A stretch of 64,000 bases of DNA from Notospermus geniculatus (lineage: Eukaryota; Nemertea; Pilidiophora; Heteronemertea; Lineidae). The position numbers and the translations under genes were made by a program. Positions 34,484-45,417 of this stretch are shown piece by piece (the first letter of the stretch is position 1; each line of letters opens with the position of its first letter). The notes under the pieces are model-generated. The model was not told where the DNA came from and made no database searches. It saw only the letters and a list, made by a program, of their open reading frames with translations. The DNA is taken from contig NMRB01000400.1 in assembly GCA_002633025.1 (NCBI GenBank), positions 217,097 to 281,096 on the forward strand, in the 5' to 3' direction.

Positions 34484-35608
34484 ATGGATGTCAATTTGAC
34501 GGAAAAGGACCTCAGTGCAAGTGGACCAAATTTGTCCTGCACCCATCTTGATAGTGCCCACTTCAGAAGGACCACTGACCCTGTCACTCTACGAATGGAC
34601 ATCATATTTCGCTTCATCCTTGGTCTGCTGTTAAATTCAACTGGACTGTTTGTAAACATTGTTTGTTTCTTCATCCTGGGCCGACTTAAAACAGATATGC
34701 GATCCACGACATTAAGCCTCCAGATTTTATCCCTGACAGATGCATTTTTTTCATTGAACAGCCTCCTCATGTGGGGTTTGCCATCCATTTACGAACACAC
34801 TGGAGCATTGGCATTTTACTTCTTTCACATTCTGATGCCAGGGTTCAAAGCACTCCTCTTCATTTTTGCAGCTTCTCAGATTCTGACGATTTGGATGGTC
34901 GTGATGGTCACATGTCAGAGATATTTAGCCTTACGTTTCCCACTAAGAGCCAGGAGTGTGTTGACTGTGCAGTTTGTGTCCATTGTAGTCATAGTTGTTG
35001 GAATTTATTCCTTAGTGTTTTCGATTCCAATGATATGGAAAGTGGAGTATGGCTTATGGGTGGACTGTGAAACAAATATGACATACATCGGACCAAGAAT
35101 TATCAATGACCATTCAGTCGTAAAAGGAGCTGTGTACTTTATTACTGATGCCGTTTTGAATGTGATTTTTCCAGTAATAATCGTTTTCATTTTGAACATT
35201 TCACTTATCAAACGTCTGAAGCAAGCTCGTGCACGCATGAATATGACATCCAAGTCGGATAAAAGAAATAAAGACACAACTTTTCTCTTTGCTTCGCTGG
35301 CAACCACACATTTAATATGCACATTTCCTGATGCTATTTTCAAAATTGTGTACAGTTTAGATGCGTATGTTTACCATTTGATAGAACATCGCCATCTATT
35401 TCGATTCATGCTTGTTTGTACCTTCCTCTCGGATCTCAACGCATGTGTGAATATTCTTGTGTATTATGTGGCTGGAACGCAATTTCGAAAAGCTGTGAAA
35501 GATTTAATCATGTGCAGAAAAAGAGACGATAAGAAAATAGGTTCTTCATCGAGTCAGGAGGTATTCCCTTCATTAAGATCAAAAAGAAATGCGAAATTGA
35601 AATCTTAA
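34484..35608 (+). CDS. Orphan rhodopsin-class GPCR R1, unit B (FMRFamide-receptor-like)
   Basis: Intronless, 374 residues, intact; the ATG at 34484 has the same context as in unit A. It differs from the unit A protein at five positions: N11S, L42F, T170I, K247Q and S347R. N11S removes one of three N-terminal glycosylation sites, and K247Q and S347R alter charge in intracellular loop 3 and the tail. All membrane-segment landmarks (N58, D86, R146 in CQRY, P230, P282, N323) are unchanged, so it is probably functional with the same ligand class. It is followed directly by the TTAA MITE, as in unit A. Confidence 0.93.
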   Translation: MDVNLTEKDLSASGPNLSCTHLDSAHFRRTTDPVTLRMDIIFRFILGLLLNSTGLFVNIVCFFILGRLKTDMRSTTLSLQILSLTDAFFSLNSLLMWGLPSIYEHTGALAFYFFHILMPGFKALLFIFAASQILTIWMVVMVTCQRYLALRFPLRARSVLTVQFVSIVVIVVGIYSLVFSIPMIWKVEYGLWVDCETNMTYIGPRIINDHSVVKGAVYFITDAVLNVIFPVIIVFILNISLIKRLKQARARMNMTSKSDKRNKDTTFLFASLATTHLICTFPDAIFKIVYSLDAYVYHLIEHRHLFRFMLVCTFLSDLNACVNILVYYVAGTQFRKAVKDLIMCRKRDDKKIGSSSSQEVFPSLRSKRNAKLKS

Positions 35609-35961
35609 AGATCACTGGTATTTTCGTGGGCCACGAAAATCATTGTTTATTTACATTTCGTTTGTTTATGTCCAGTATTTTTCTGTCTTATGAGTAATTT
35701 GTTGGTGACATCACCCTCCAGAAATTCTTTTGATATCGAAAGTATTCAATTTGGTGGGTTGTCATAGTCCCAAAAGTCCAAAATAACATAATGTAAACAA
35801 ACAGCCACAGAAATGAAGCAACAATAAACTGTTTAATGTTGCTTCATTTCTGTGACTGTTTGGATACATGTATTTGAACTCTCTGTTCAAAGTATAATGT
35901 AAACATTCTTGTTTACAAGCATTGAATGTAAACAATGAAGTCATGATACATTATCTCTTAA
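35605..35961. mobile_element. TTAA-flanked MITE at the R1 stop codon, unit B
   Basis: TTAA at 35605-35608 includes the stop codon; the right TTAA is at 35958-35961. The same element at the same site in unit A means the insertion predates the block duplication. AATAAA at 35823-35828 is the first downstream polyadenylation signal. Confidence 0.8.
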
Positions 35962-36660
35962 ATCTTCATTGTATATCATGATTTCTGTTCATAGTTTTCA
36001 AAAATACTTTCATCTCCAGTAGGGCCTAGGCCTATCTCACTGTATTGGTATTCACGGAAATCTTTCGGTGAAGGTGAGTGAATAGGAAGACAAAAAATTA
36101 GTTTACATTAAGAAAACTACATGTATTAGGTAACAGTGCACACCATAATATATGCCAACACTGTCTTTTTTTAGCAGTATAGACAAAACAAATAAAAACT
36201 TCTTACATTTGTGATGGATCTATTGAATAACATACAATGATGAAAATAAACAAATGAAAATAATTCGTGACTTTTGCTTTAAATCCATATAGGGAATCCC
36301 TAGTTGGTAGGTCACAATGTGACTTGATATCATGACTTTATTACATGTCCTAAAGTAAACTCCCCATCGTTGAAAACAGTTTTTCTCTTTCGTGTTTACA
36401 TACATGTAAGTGCTGTCTGTATGTACAGAATGATCGAGTTGGGACTTTCACATTCCACTGACTAACGCTTTAATGTGTGGAGGTACACGTCAGGCGCATC
36501 AAAAAGACTGGCAGACCCCAAAACTGCAGTGATGGTTACGGATATTCCTTATGTGCCGTAAAGACTGAGATCTGGGGCCATATTCATAAACATACTTAAG
36601 TCAAAGTGTGATACTTATTTTTTGTGTTGAAGAAAGGATAAGTGTCACACTTAGACTTAA
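35962..36660. other. R1-R2 intergenic region, unit B, left part
   Basis: It aligns with 23049-23746. The left arm of the GGGGCCATATTCATAAA palindrome starts at 36574 and is cut at its TTAA (36657-36660) by the following insertion. Confidence 0.6.
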
Positions 36661-37308
36661 AGACCCACAGTAGGCCTATTGAATTTTACGATATTTTCAA
36701 AAAGTTAGGAGAGTGCACATAGAGGTCCCATAGCCTCGTGAAGGTCCCCAAAATGCTTCAAACTCGTCCCCAGTGGGTTTACGTTCCTACAACACCACTG
36801 GAAAGGGCTGACGACTTCAGGAATACTGCGCATGCGCGATATACTAATTTATGAGGCGAATCACACTGAGCTGGCACCCGCGGCATGATGTTCCCAACTA
36901 AACTATTCGTTTGAAATTGCTCTAATACTCAAACAACTTCGTGTTTTGGGTGTATTATATGACTCTTTAGGCATATATGATATTTTTCAGTCATCGAAGA
37001 ACGAAATATTGTGGGAAACAGACATTTTGGCACGCTGCCAGCGGTTGACCAGAAATTTTGGTCAGATCGCAGCCCTTTCCAGAGATATCCTCGGATGAGG
37101 TAGATCTGGGTACGAGATTGAAAATGCTTGCCTGATACGCACTTCACAGAATCAAGGCCTAGTTTTCAGCACGCATTGGAAAAAACTGCAGGAAGAGCTC
37201 TAATGTATTCTGACAGAGCGTAGTACATTTTACACTACGCTGACGTCGTGACGTCGTGCGAGAATCGCGGCGATGATTTGCGTCTTTCACATTCAATACA
37301 GTGGAGCT
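36661..37308. mobile_element. TTAA-flanked insertion present only in unit B (648 bp)
   Basis: It interrupts the palindromic MITE that is intact in unit A (23658-23766). TTAA occurs at 36657-36660 and 37309-37312, and unit A shows a single TTAA at the site. Terminal inverted repeats are AGACCCACAGTA (left) and TACAGTGGAGCT (right). This piggyBac-like signature differs from the other TTAA family in the window. Its minus frame (36929-37147, 72 codons) matches nothing known. It includes GCGCATGCGCG-type and TGACGTCGTGACGTCGT sequences. Confidence 0.8.
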
Positions 37309-37715
37309 TTAAGTAGTTTTATGAATATGGGCCCAGAACATCAACAAACTGACATCATTCAAATCAACTCAGCATTCATTAACCATTTTACAATCATTTT
37401 CTTTCAGGAATGACTGGTTGCAACGAAAATATTCCGGACTTCAGACATCGTATTGGAGCTGATTTGGAATTCTGATTTTACATCCAGTTGGAATAATTTA
37501 GGTCTCATCAGGAAATTAACGTTGGATCAGATTTTGAAGATATTAAACATTTGGATATGAGTGCACAAGACCATTTTTGGTCAATTTGACACAAATTACA
37601 TTACACCATAAGTGATAGTGGACAACTCCATAGCTGATTGCCTGTTGTGCAAATTTGATGAAAATCTGAAATAAAGTTGGCTTTCTGGGTGTTGAATTCA
37701 ACTGTGATTGTGAAA
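37309..37715. other. Upstream region of R2, unit B
   Basis: It holds the right arm of the split palindrome (to 37334) and sequence matching 23747-24147. No core promoter motif is obvious. Confidence 0.5.
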
Positions 37716-38834
37716 ATGTACGAACACTGGACAAATACCACTCTGGAGCGAAATGGCTCGGAAACCAAATGCAGTGAAAAAAACGTTCACTTCACGGATG
37801 ACTATGACGCGATCACAGAGGAAATGGACATCATCATCCGCTTATATATCAGTCTACCATTATGCATTATTGGGATTATCCTAAATATCTTGTGTTTCTT
37901 CATTTTGGGGCGGTTAAAGACTGGAATGCGATCAACAACGTGGACGCTTCAGGTTCTCAGCCTGACAGATGCATTTTTCTTGATCAACAGCCTTCTTCTG
38001 TCTTCTTTGCCATCAATTTTTGAACACACTGGGGCGATGGAAACATACTACTATAACGTCTACATGCCGGGATACAAGGTTTTCCTTTACTTGTTCGTGA
38101 CCTCTCACATTCTCACAATTTGGGTAGTTGCCTTTGTGACCTGTCACAGATATTTTGCCCTACGTTATCCACTGAAGGCCATGAGAACTTTATCAGTGCG
38201 GCTGTTGTCCAAAGTGGTAGTTGTGTTAGTGGTATATGCATTACTTTTTGCAATTCCAATGATTTTTGAATTGGAATTTGGAGTATGGTTTGACTGTGCA
38301 AGAAATATAACGTACGAAGGGCCAAACGTTGTGTCTTACCGTTCTGCAACAAAAGGAGCTGCATATTTTATCAGCGATGCTACCATAAACACATTTTTTC
38401 CAGGGATACTGGTTTTTGTTTTGAACATATTACTGATGAGACGAATGAGTATGGATGATAAAATATTACCAAAAATATCCAAAACGGACAGAAGGAGTAA
38501 AGACACAACCTTCCTTTTTGCTGCATTGGCGACAACCTATTTAATTTGCATCTTTCCATATGCCATTTTCAAAATCTTGTTCAGTATTGACATGTTCATG
38601 TTCCATTCCATAGACCATCAAATCATTTTTAGGGTCATGATAATTTCAAGCTTATTAATTGATCTTAATTCATGTGTGAATATGCTGGTATATTATATAG
38701 CTGGAACGCGGTTTAGGAAAGCAGTTAAAGACTTCGTCGCCTGTGTGCCTAAGAGAAATGTATACACTAGTGCAGCAACACCTTCATCAAATAATGAAGA
38801 GCTCAATATGAACAGTAAAAGGACTGACATGTAA
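37716..38834 (+). CDS. Orphan rhodopsin-class GPCR R2, unit B (FMRFamide-receptor-like)
   Basis: Intronless, 372 residues, intact. It differs from the unit A protein at six positions: Q10L and E18K in the N-terminus, one Val/Ile in TM5 (ATINTF), one Leu/Ile in TM7 (VMIISS), and K/R and T/N changes in the C-terminal tail. CHRY in TM3, D85, the VNMLVYY motif, Cys19 and the loop-2 Cys are all conserved. It is followed by the GGGAGTAAG MITE about 100 bp after the stop, as in unit A. Confidence 0.93.
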   Translation: MYEHWTNTTLERNGSETKCSEKNVHFTDDYDAITEEMDIIIRLYISLPLCIIGIILNILCFFILGRLKTGMRSTTWTLQVLSLTDAFFLINSLLLSSLPSIFEHTGAMETYYYNVYMPGYKVFLYLFVTSHILTIWVVAFVTCHRYFALRYPLKAMRTLSVRLLSKVVVVLVVYALLFAIPMIFELEFGVWFDCARNITYEGPNVVSYRSATKGAAYFISDATINTFFPGILVFVLNILLMRRMSMDDKILPKISKTDRRSKDTTFLFAALATTYLICIFPYAIFKILFSIDMFMFHSIDHQIIFRVMIISSLLIDLNSCVNMLVYYIAGTRFRKAVKDFVACVPKRNVYTSAATPSSNNEELNMNSKRTDM

Positions 38835-38933
38835 ATTTAAAAAAATACGGTACTAATTTTTTTGTCAGTGTCATCGCCATTCTGAACAGCATACGCTGTG
38901 TGATTTGGGTTGGGACGGCTCTGAAATATCTAT

Positions 38934-39185
38934 AGTAAGAAATAAAAGTGGAAAAAAAGAAGTGGGAAATTTTGGAATTTTGCACGATTTTTTTCAATTT
39001 CGCAAATTGGGAGAAACGTTTTTCCCATTTTGAGAAATTTTCTTAAACTGACATGACATTTTGTCTGATTTTTCGGGCGATTTTCTCAAAATGGAAAAAA
39101 AATTCTCCCATTTTGAGAAATTGAAAAATTTGCGCAAAAGTGCAAAATTCCCACTTCTTATTTTCCATTTTTATTTCTTACTCCC
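38934..39185. mobile_element. GGGAGTAAG-type MITE behind R2, unit B
   Basis: Counterpart of 25368-25623 and present in both units, so inserted before the duplication. It carries the candidate AATAAA at 38941-38946. Confidence 0.7.
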
Positions 39186-39259
39186 TTATCTTTGGTATCC
39201 AAATATGTCGGGATTTTAGCATACGTGTCCATACAACCTTGCTTGGTCTATACTGCTTT

Positions 39260-40434
39260 CTCATTTCGATAGGTTTCTTGCACTAGCATTAAAACAACCC
39301 ACCTCATCTCACCCAATACCACCTTTCCCACCGATTTGTACAATTCAGAAACAACATCATTTTACACCACTGCTGTACGCTAATTTTCCAACTGCTCACC
39401 CCAATCCCCCAGATTCAATATTGGTGGCCGGGAAAATCTATCTTTAATCAGGCTTAGTCACGTCCTTTGATCTGTTAGCCAGTTGAGAACAATCTTGAAG
39501 GAATCTGTGGTCTTATAACACTCGAAAGTGGTTGAAGCAACCAGCCAGATATTTCCATTAGAGGCAATAAAATCCCATTGGCATGTTGAGATGTATTTTA
39601 CCGCAGATGCAGATGCCTGTAGATTGTGTTATGAAGGGGGCAGAGGGCAGTGATTATGAGTGATGCAAAACATGACATGAATTCAGACGGTAGCAATGGA
39701 ATACAGAAATAAAAACGCTTGCGGTTTGCTGATTTTTTTCTCTATTGTGAAATTCACTGGGCGATTTAAAATCTGGTTAAATTGCAATGTTTAGTGTTTT
39801 AATAGTGTAACACTTATGCTGTCTGAAAAACTAGAAATAAAGGGCCGTATTCAAAAAGGGTGTATCTTGGCATGCCAGCGCGGGCCATTGAATGGTATTA
39901 AGCTTCTCACGTCATAAGGTGAGAACTATCAGACCGCCGTGTTTGTTGGAAATGCCTATAAGGAAGCTTACCAAAGCAGTTTTACTTCGATACACTAGCT
40001 ACGGTTACACCTGTTGAAAATACCCGTGTTTTTCCAGATCCGTGTCAAACCCGTGTGTACAAAGCCCGGCGAGAGGTCACACTACAGTATTGTAGTTAAG
40101 TAGCCCGGCGACAGGTGCGCTGCATGCACTGACTCTTCAATCATTTCTGTATTGGCACACATTGTTGGAGGCGCGAAAACGGCGTCACTTAATGGCTGCG
40201 CCATCTGTAGCCGTGCCAAGAACTATTAAACGGAATTTCGAAAAGCACGGCGACCTTGCCGTGTTCCAAAAACCCGTGTTTTTCAGACACGGGTTTCTTG
40301 AAGCCCGGCAACCCCCCCCCCCCCGCAACAAGTGTGTCATACAACATATAATGAAACGAAAGGTTTGAAATCAGGAGAAGTGCAAAGGATAGGAAGCAAC
40401 ACCCAAGTTGCATTTTCTATTCTCTGACACCTTT
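39260..40434. other. Non-coding stretch after the duplication
   Basis: 39880-39965 resembles a dispersed repeat also seen at 52960-53050. 40020-40320 contains inverted repeats of AAACCCGTGTTTTTCAGACA type ending in poly-C. No gene was recognised. Confidence 0.5.
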
Positions 40435-40676
40435 CAGGCGCAGATCCAGGATTTTGGCAGAGGAGGATCAGGGCCAGCGAAGGGGGTCGTTGCAGGCGGG
40501 CGCCAAAGATGCACGCGCCAAAATTTTGAAATCTAGAAGGCAGTAGACGTGATTTCCTGGCATCTCAGTATCAAAACAGAAGCTTTATTTTTGCATTTTT
40601 TGCTTATTGCCGCAAGTTATTGAAAAAAAAGTGGAGAGTGGGGGGGGGGACACGACCCCCTCTGGATCCGCGCCTG
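40435..40676 (-). mobile_element. hAT-like MITE with 5-bp TSD, reverse orientation
   Basis: Termini CAGGCGCAGATCCAG and complement ending CGCGCCTG are flanked by CCTTT at 40430-40434 and 40677-40681. The interior is the reverse complement of the copy at 13305-13540, including the poly-G tract. Confidence 0.75.
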
Positions 40677-41353
40677 CCTTTTGTGATAGAAGCCAACTGA
40701 AATCGACATGTTTCTCCTCAGGAGCAGAGACCTTGTTCACGAAGCTCTCGTAACCTTTACGGATTGCGTAAACTGTTGTTCATTCTGGGGAACCTATATA
40801 TTGTTTACTATCAGCTTGACAAAGGATAAAGGATTTGTGTACCCTTAAATTTGGGGGGGGGGCTTTGTGAATACGGTCCCTGGTTTATTAATCTATTATG
40901 AGGTGAATCATTCATCACACTGTGGTACTGTCATAAAATGTCTTACCATCAATAAATTTTCATTTGTTAAGTTCCAATTTAGCTTAATTCTCTCATTCTA
41001 GCATCCACACCTTTTCTGTAACATTCCAAGGGAGTGAGTTCAACGCTTGTAATGTTCATTCAATGACTCCGAATCTCAGCGCATATTCACGATGTATTGG
41101 CCAAGTGAGGAATATGATATGGTCCTTTCTAATTGTAAGAAATCGTCAAGAGATTGCAAGTGTTCCTGTCTCACAGCAATGTATTATTCATATTCAAATA
41201 AGTACGTATGTCTTCGGCTATGTCAGTTGCAGGCCAAAGACTGAGATTAGTCAGCAATCAGTAAATTCCTTTGGACACAGAAGACAGAGAAGGGAAGGTT
41301 GGATTGAGGTGCCTATTACTTTTGGCGTATTTTTGGTTCAATTTCCAGACATG
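40677..41353. other. Non-coding stretch
   Basis: 40735-40885 is another degraded CACGAAGC...GCTTTGTGAATACGGTCC palindrome. The remainder is unrecognised. Confidence 0.5.
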
Positions 41354-41471
41354 GGGTCATATGAATAAAGACAAGCAAATGCTTTTACTTCAGATTTGTA
41401 CAGCATTGCATAGTGCATTTGTATTGCAAAATTCAAGTAAAAGCATTTGCTAGTCTTTATTCATATGACCC
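41354..41471. mobile_element. 118-bp palindromic MITE with ATG TSD
   Basis: Arms GGGTCATATGAATAAAGACA, about 37 bp long with one indel, are flanked by ATG at 41351-41353 and 41472-41474. It resembles the 3-bp-TSD palindromes of unit A in structure, not in sequence. Confidence 0.7.
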
Positions 41472-41751
41472 ATGGACTCAAAAATGCGAAGAACAGGACC
41501 TCAGGGATTTAGCCATTAGGTAAACGGGGCCTTAGCAAATTTGTTGCAGAAATACACCTTCCCACTTTGACTCATTTTACACTAATCTTACATCATCTGG
41601 TTGATCTGAGCCACTGACCTAATTGCACCTTGCACCCCTCTGGTTATAAGTGAGCCATTCCAATCCTCTAAAGTAGGACAGATTAAGCAATCATGTATCA
41701 AGGCAAGGGGGAATGCATAATGGTCCCCCTCATTTTTCTGGGTTCCATTCT

Positions 41752-42084
41752 CATTTTGGTTCCCGAAGCCACCGCTAGGGCTAGAAGGCTTCGGCACTGG
41801 CCGCCATCTTTGCGACATATTTTTAGAATGGGGTACCCGTAGCCACGTAGGTGTTGAATGTAATCGAACATGCCGAATCGCGCGGAATGGAAACACCGAG
41901 GAAGTTTCTTGATGAGAATGTTTGTGTTGCAGATCTGTAGTGTAAGCTCAAAATCATCGCCGTTTTTTAGACCGGGGAGATTGAAATTTTACGGGAAAAT
42001 GGACTCCTACAATGACGTCAGCAATAAAATGACAGCCAGTGCCGAAGCCTTCTAGCCCTAGCGGTGGCTTCGGGAACCAAAATG
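41752..42084. mobile_element. Mutator-like MITE with ~50-bp inverted repeats
   Basis: Nearly perfect terminal inverted repeats begin CATTTTGGTTCCCGAAGCCA and continue through CGCTAGGGCTAGAAGGCTTC. The flanks are TTCCATTCT (41743-41751) and TTCCATTCC (42085-42093), an 8-of-9 match to a 9-bp duplication. A second copy starts at 63709. Both copies share a short coding-like phrase, KFYGKMDSYNDVSNKM, of unknown origin. Confidence 0.7.
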
Positions 42085-42093
42085 TTCCATTCC

Positions 42094-43268
42094 TTGGAAA
42101 CTGGCTCTGTCAGAAGTGCCATTACCCCAGTGCTGACACCAGGAGGTGAGATATTCAGTCCAAGAACCCAATGACTGTTCACAATCCCCCAACACCGACG
42201 TTTTAATCATAACAAATAACGTCTGCTTGGGAACATATTGTCATCACCATTCTCATTCCAGCAGGCAGACAACGTCGACGACCTCAACAACCAGAAGGAC
42301 AAGGAGAGAATATTAGCAAATATGACCCCACTTTCTCCGCCATCCCTTTTAATCTTCATAGATTCTTCATTAACCAGACATGCAAATTCAATACTTTGCC
42401 TAAATGGCTGACCACTCGACTCGGCCAGAATCGGTCATTACCGCGATCACATTATAACCCCAGCCGAGAGTACCGCACTTATGATGGAAATCTGGTTTAT
42501 GTCTTAGCAGAGGCAATTAAGATGAAATATTGGGCAAATCAGTGCCGAAAATAAGGATTTTTTGTATCGAGATGCATAGGAATCGCCTGGCAACGCATTG
42601 TTTATGGCTGACCACTGGTGTTAGGTCAGGGTATCCAATGAAGGGCATGGGAGTTTCTAATTACGGGAATTTTTAGTCCGGGTAATACGACGGATACATC
42701 ATATTAACGTTTATCAGATGCAGATTTTGAAATGGCGTTCCTGCCGAAGATATCACTGGCCGTTGATCACATTTGTCCGCCGATATTGCTACGCGTTCTG
42801 ACTGATCCGTTTTGACAAATTGTCACACCAGGTTCGCGCGATTGGATAATTAGTGGACGGTTTGGCTTTAGCCGTGTGTGTTATCTGAAGTAATATGAAA
42901 TATGATATACAGAGAGACGTGGAGCTCCGAGGCTGATGGTATGCTGTGGTAAGCACATTATAAGATTGCTGATTGGTTGGGGATCAAGGAGACTGTGATG
43001 GCCATAGCATCTTAAGATGCCGCCATATTTGTTGGATGTGATGGGTGATTTGCTCTTACTGATTAGCGTCAAAGATCACCTTGGGTCAAGTCTTAATCAA
43101 AGATGTCTCACAAAAAATGTGCTAAGAAATCATTTCATCCGTGTTTAGAATAACAAACTTCTTTCAAATTGACTTGAGACCCATGCCAAACTGACGTTTG
43201 TTGGTCACTGCAATTCTGCGACAGTCTTCAAAATTTTTTTCCATATGCTTCACTGCAAAAACCTGTTT
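42094..43268. other. Non-coding stretch, nothing recognised
   Basis: Only short frames without motifs, and no shared repeat seen. Confidence 0.5.
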
Positions 43269-43370
43269 CAGGGGCCGTATGCATAAAATTTCCCTTAAAC
43301 TATTGTTCCAAACAAAAGATAAGGGAAATTTTACACTTACATGTAAGATGTTTTATGCATACGGCCCCTG
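43269..43370. mobile_element. CAGGGGCCGTATGCATAAAA palindromic MITE
   Basis: Same family as 14672-14781. The left arm lacks the short CATCTTACATGTAAGTG-type segment that the right arm retains, so it has undergone an internal deletion. Confidence 0.7.
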
Positions 43371-44172
43371 ATTCATGGGGTTGGTGAAACGTCCGCCATA
43401 TTGTCAGAAAGCGAACGACCCCTGGGAACGAGGTTGGCAACAACGGTGAACTAGTCTTCACCGTTCTGATCGGTCTTCACCATTATTCCCTTATTGCACG
43501 TTTCAGTATTGTCCCTCCTTAGTAAGGAAATTTCACCTTAACTAGAGATAAAACTGATGTGTCTCTGTGCAGAGTAGACCTACAGGTTCAATGTATCATG
43601 AAATGCATTGTTCCATAGTTTCACTTCATCATGACTTCAGATGTATGTACAAGTCCAGCACATGGTGCATTGAAATCGTGGGTCATTGTGAAATGGAAAG
43701 GGACCATACAATTAGCAATCTCATCAGAATCGGACCACTTGGCACTAATCACGATCCGATTAATTGCAAAAATTCATTTTCCACAACTATGGATTAACGA
43801 TGCAATATTAATGATGTAATTAATTTTGTGGGCTAATTAAAAACTTCAATTGTGTTACCAACAATGTAGCTGGGATTATTGGCTCCATAAGCTCTTTAAT
43901 GCAGACTTTTTCTCCCGAGGTGGGGCACTTGTTTCAGTGCAAGTGAATCGACAAATTCTGTGGATTGGAAGCGGGGGATTATATCAGGCTGGAACGATTG
44001 GTTTTGCTTCAGCTACAACAGGGAAGTAAAAAAAAAATACCAAAGCTGCTTACCATTACTGCAACTTAGTAGAATGGTATAGGGGCCTCTAGAAGTTTGG
44101 GCCCGCATGGTATTCACTATTGATTACTCTAAATAGTCCCCCAAACCACTGTCATTTTCATTCCAGTAGATA
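43371..44172. other. Non-coding stretch, nothing recognised
   Basis: No supported gene or repeat. Confidence 0.5.
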
Positions 44173-44707
44173 GAGTAGTGGTGAAAAATATTAGAACACT
44201 TAGCAAATCTTAAGAAACTGATGTTTTATTTGGTCCCAGAGCCTGGATTTCACCTTCCTGCCATTGCAAAAGGTACAGACAAAGGTACTGAGATTCTTTC
44301 ATCTACGAATTTATCAGTCCAGTCTTTTTTACATTTTACTGTAATATTTTAGTATCCCCCCCTTGGCAGCAGTCACAGCAGCGCATCTTTCTGGCATAGT
44401 GTCTATTGTTTTTTCTAAGAGTTTCAACCCAAGTGTTATTCCACGCTCTCAGAAGCTCATTCCAGAGAGTTTCCTTAGAGTTATTCAACATTTCCAAAAT
44501 GCAGTATGTTCCCAAGAAATTGACAAAGGTATCATGCAGGTGTCTCTGGAACATTCATTATGCAATACTAGTATCAGTATGGTTGAAGGTTCCATTAATG
44601 AAAGAAACGATGGTTTCATGGCTACATTGGGGTCGTTTCATTGAAATAATACATGTACTTCGTTTTCCAGTTCATGGCAAGTGTTCTAATATTTTTGCAC
44701 ACTACTG
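44173..44707 (-). mobile_element. Tc1/mariner element, internally deleted
   Basis: TA flanks both ends (44171-44172 and 44708-44709). Terminal repeats contain GTAGTG...AAAAATATTAGAACACTT on the left and the complement on the right. Inside is the C-terminal part of a Tc1-like transposase on the minus strand. Confidence 0.75.
44336..44554 (-). pseudogene. Tc1-like transposase, C-terminal remnant
   Basis: The frame reads ETLWNELLRAWNNTWVETLR and then MRCCDCCQGGDTK. This corresponds to the LW.EL...W..I..ETL and MP.R....I.AKGG.TKY tail of Tc1 transposases, with substitutions at conserved positions. The DNA-binding domain and the DDE catalytic triad are absent from the element. Confidence 0.7.
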
Positions 44708-44709
44708 TA

Positions 44710-45417
44710 CACACCTAAGACTGGTCCAGCCAATATGAACCATTGGCAGAAAAAAACAGGGCTAAACCACGACGCATAATGTTGTATAGTCTCTATCTGA
44801 GCATCTTCTCTAACATTTGAGGGCATAATTACCACCCCACACGATCCATTACTCTCTAATACCTGCGATGCCCAATCCCTCGGGGTCCAACACTGGAGAT
44901 TTCTTCCTAGTACATCAAGAGCAATTATATTACAAAGTGAATGTGTTATCATGGTGATGGGGTTATTATCTGAGGTCAGGCCATTTAACCTCCGAGTTGA
45001 GCATGATTAGACCAACTCCAGGGCATCGTGGTACCCTTTGCTTCTGAGAAAGCAAAATGGCTGCTGATAACATGCATAATTGTAGCCAAGATAATTGTCG
45101 TAAATGATCAATGTTGGTAATGTTAGGGTAGGGACGTGGACAGGTAACCATGTTTTGCCATCGAGTTATTGACGTATTATTAACACATTCTGATGAAGGT
45201 CAAGCTAGGTCTCATCTCCTATTTACAAAGTGGGCCATCAAAAAACTAACACCCTATTCATCATTTTATTATTACCAGTGTACAGTGTATAAGATACCAA
45301 AAGACCACAAAACTTCTTTTCTTTCTGAACGTTCTTTTTTGCCATTCGACAAACAGCCACTGCCAAGAGATCACCACACTGCCTTCGCTACCAGTAGACT
45401 ACACTGCGGAAGCAGAT
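44710..45417. other. Non-coding stretch, nothing recognised
   Basis: Short frames only. Confidence 0.5.

Larger units (their letters stand above)
25698..39259 (+). repeat. Tandem segmental duplication, unit B (~13.56 kb incl. gap)
   Basis: This repeats unit A head to tail without intervening sequence. It starts inside the hAT-like MITE (remnant 25698-25793) and ends at CTATACTGCTTT at 39259. It carries its own receptors R1 and R2. Differences from unit A include absence of the MITEs at 14558, 16099, 18080 and 19038, one extra TTAA-type insertion (36661-37308), shorter minisatellites, and the N gap. Confidence 0.9.
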
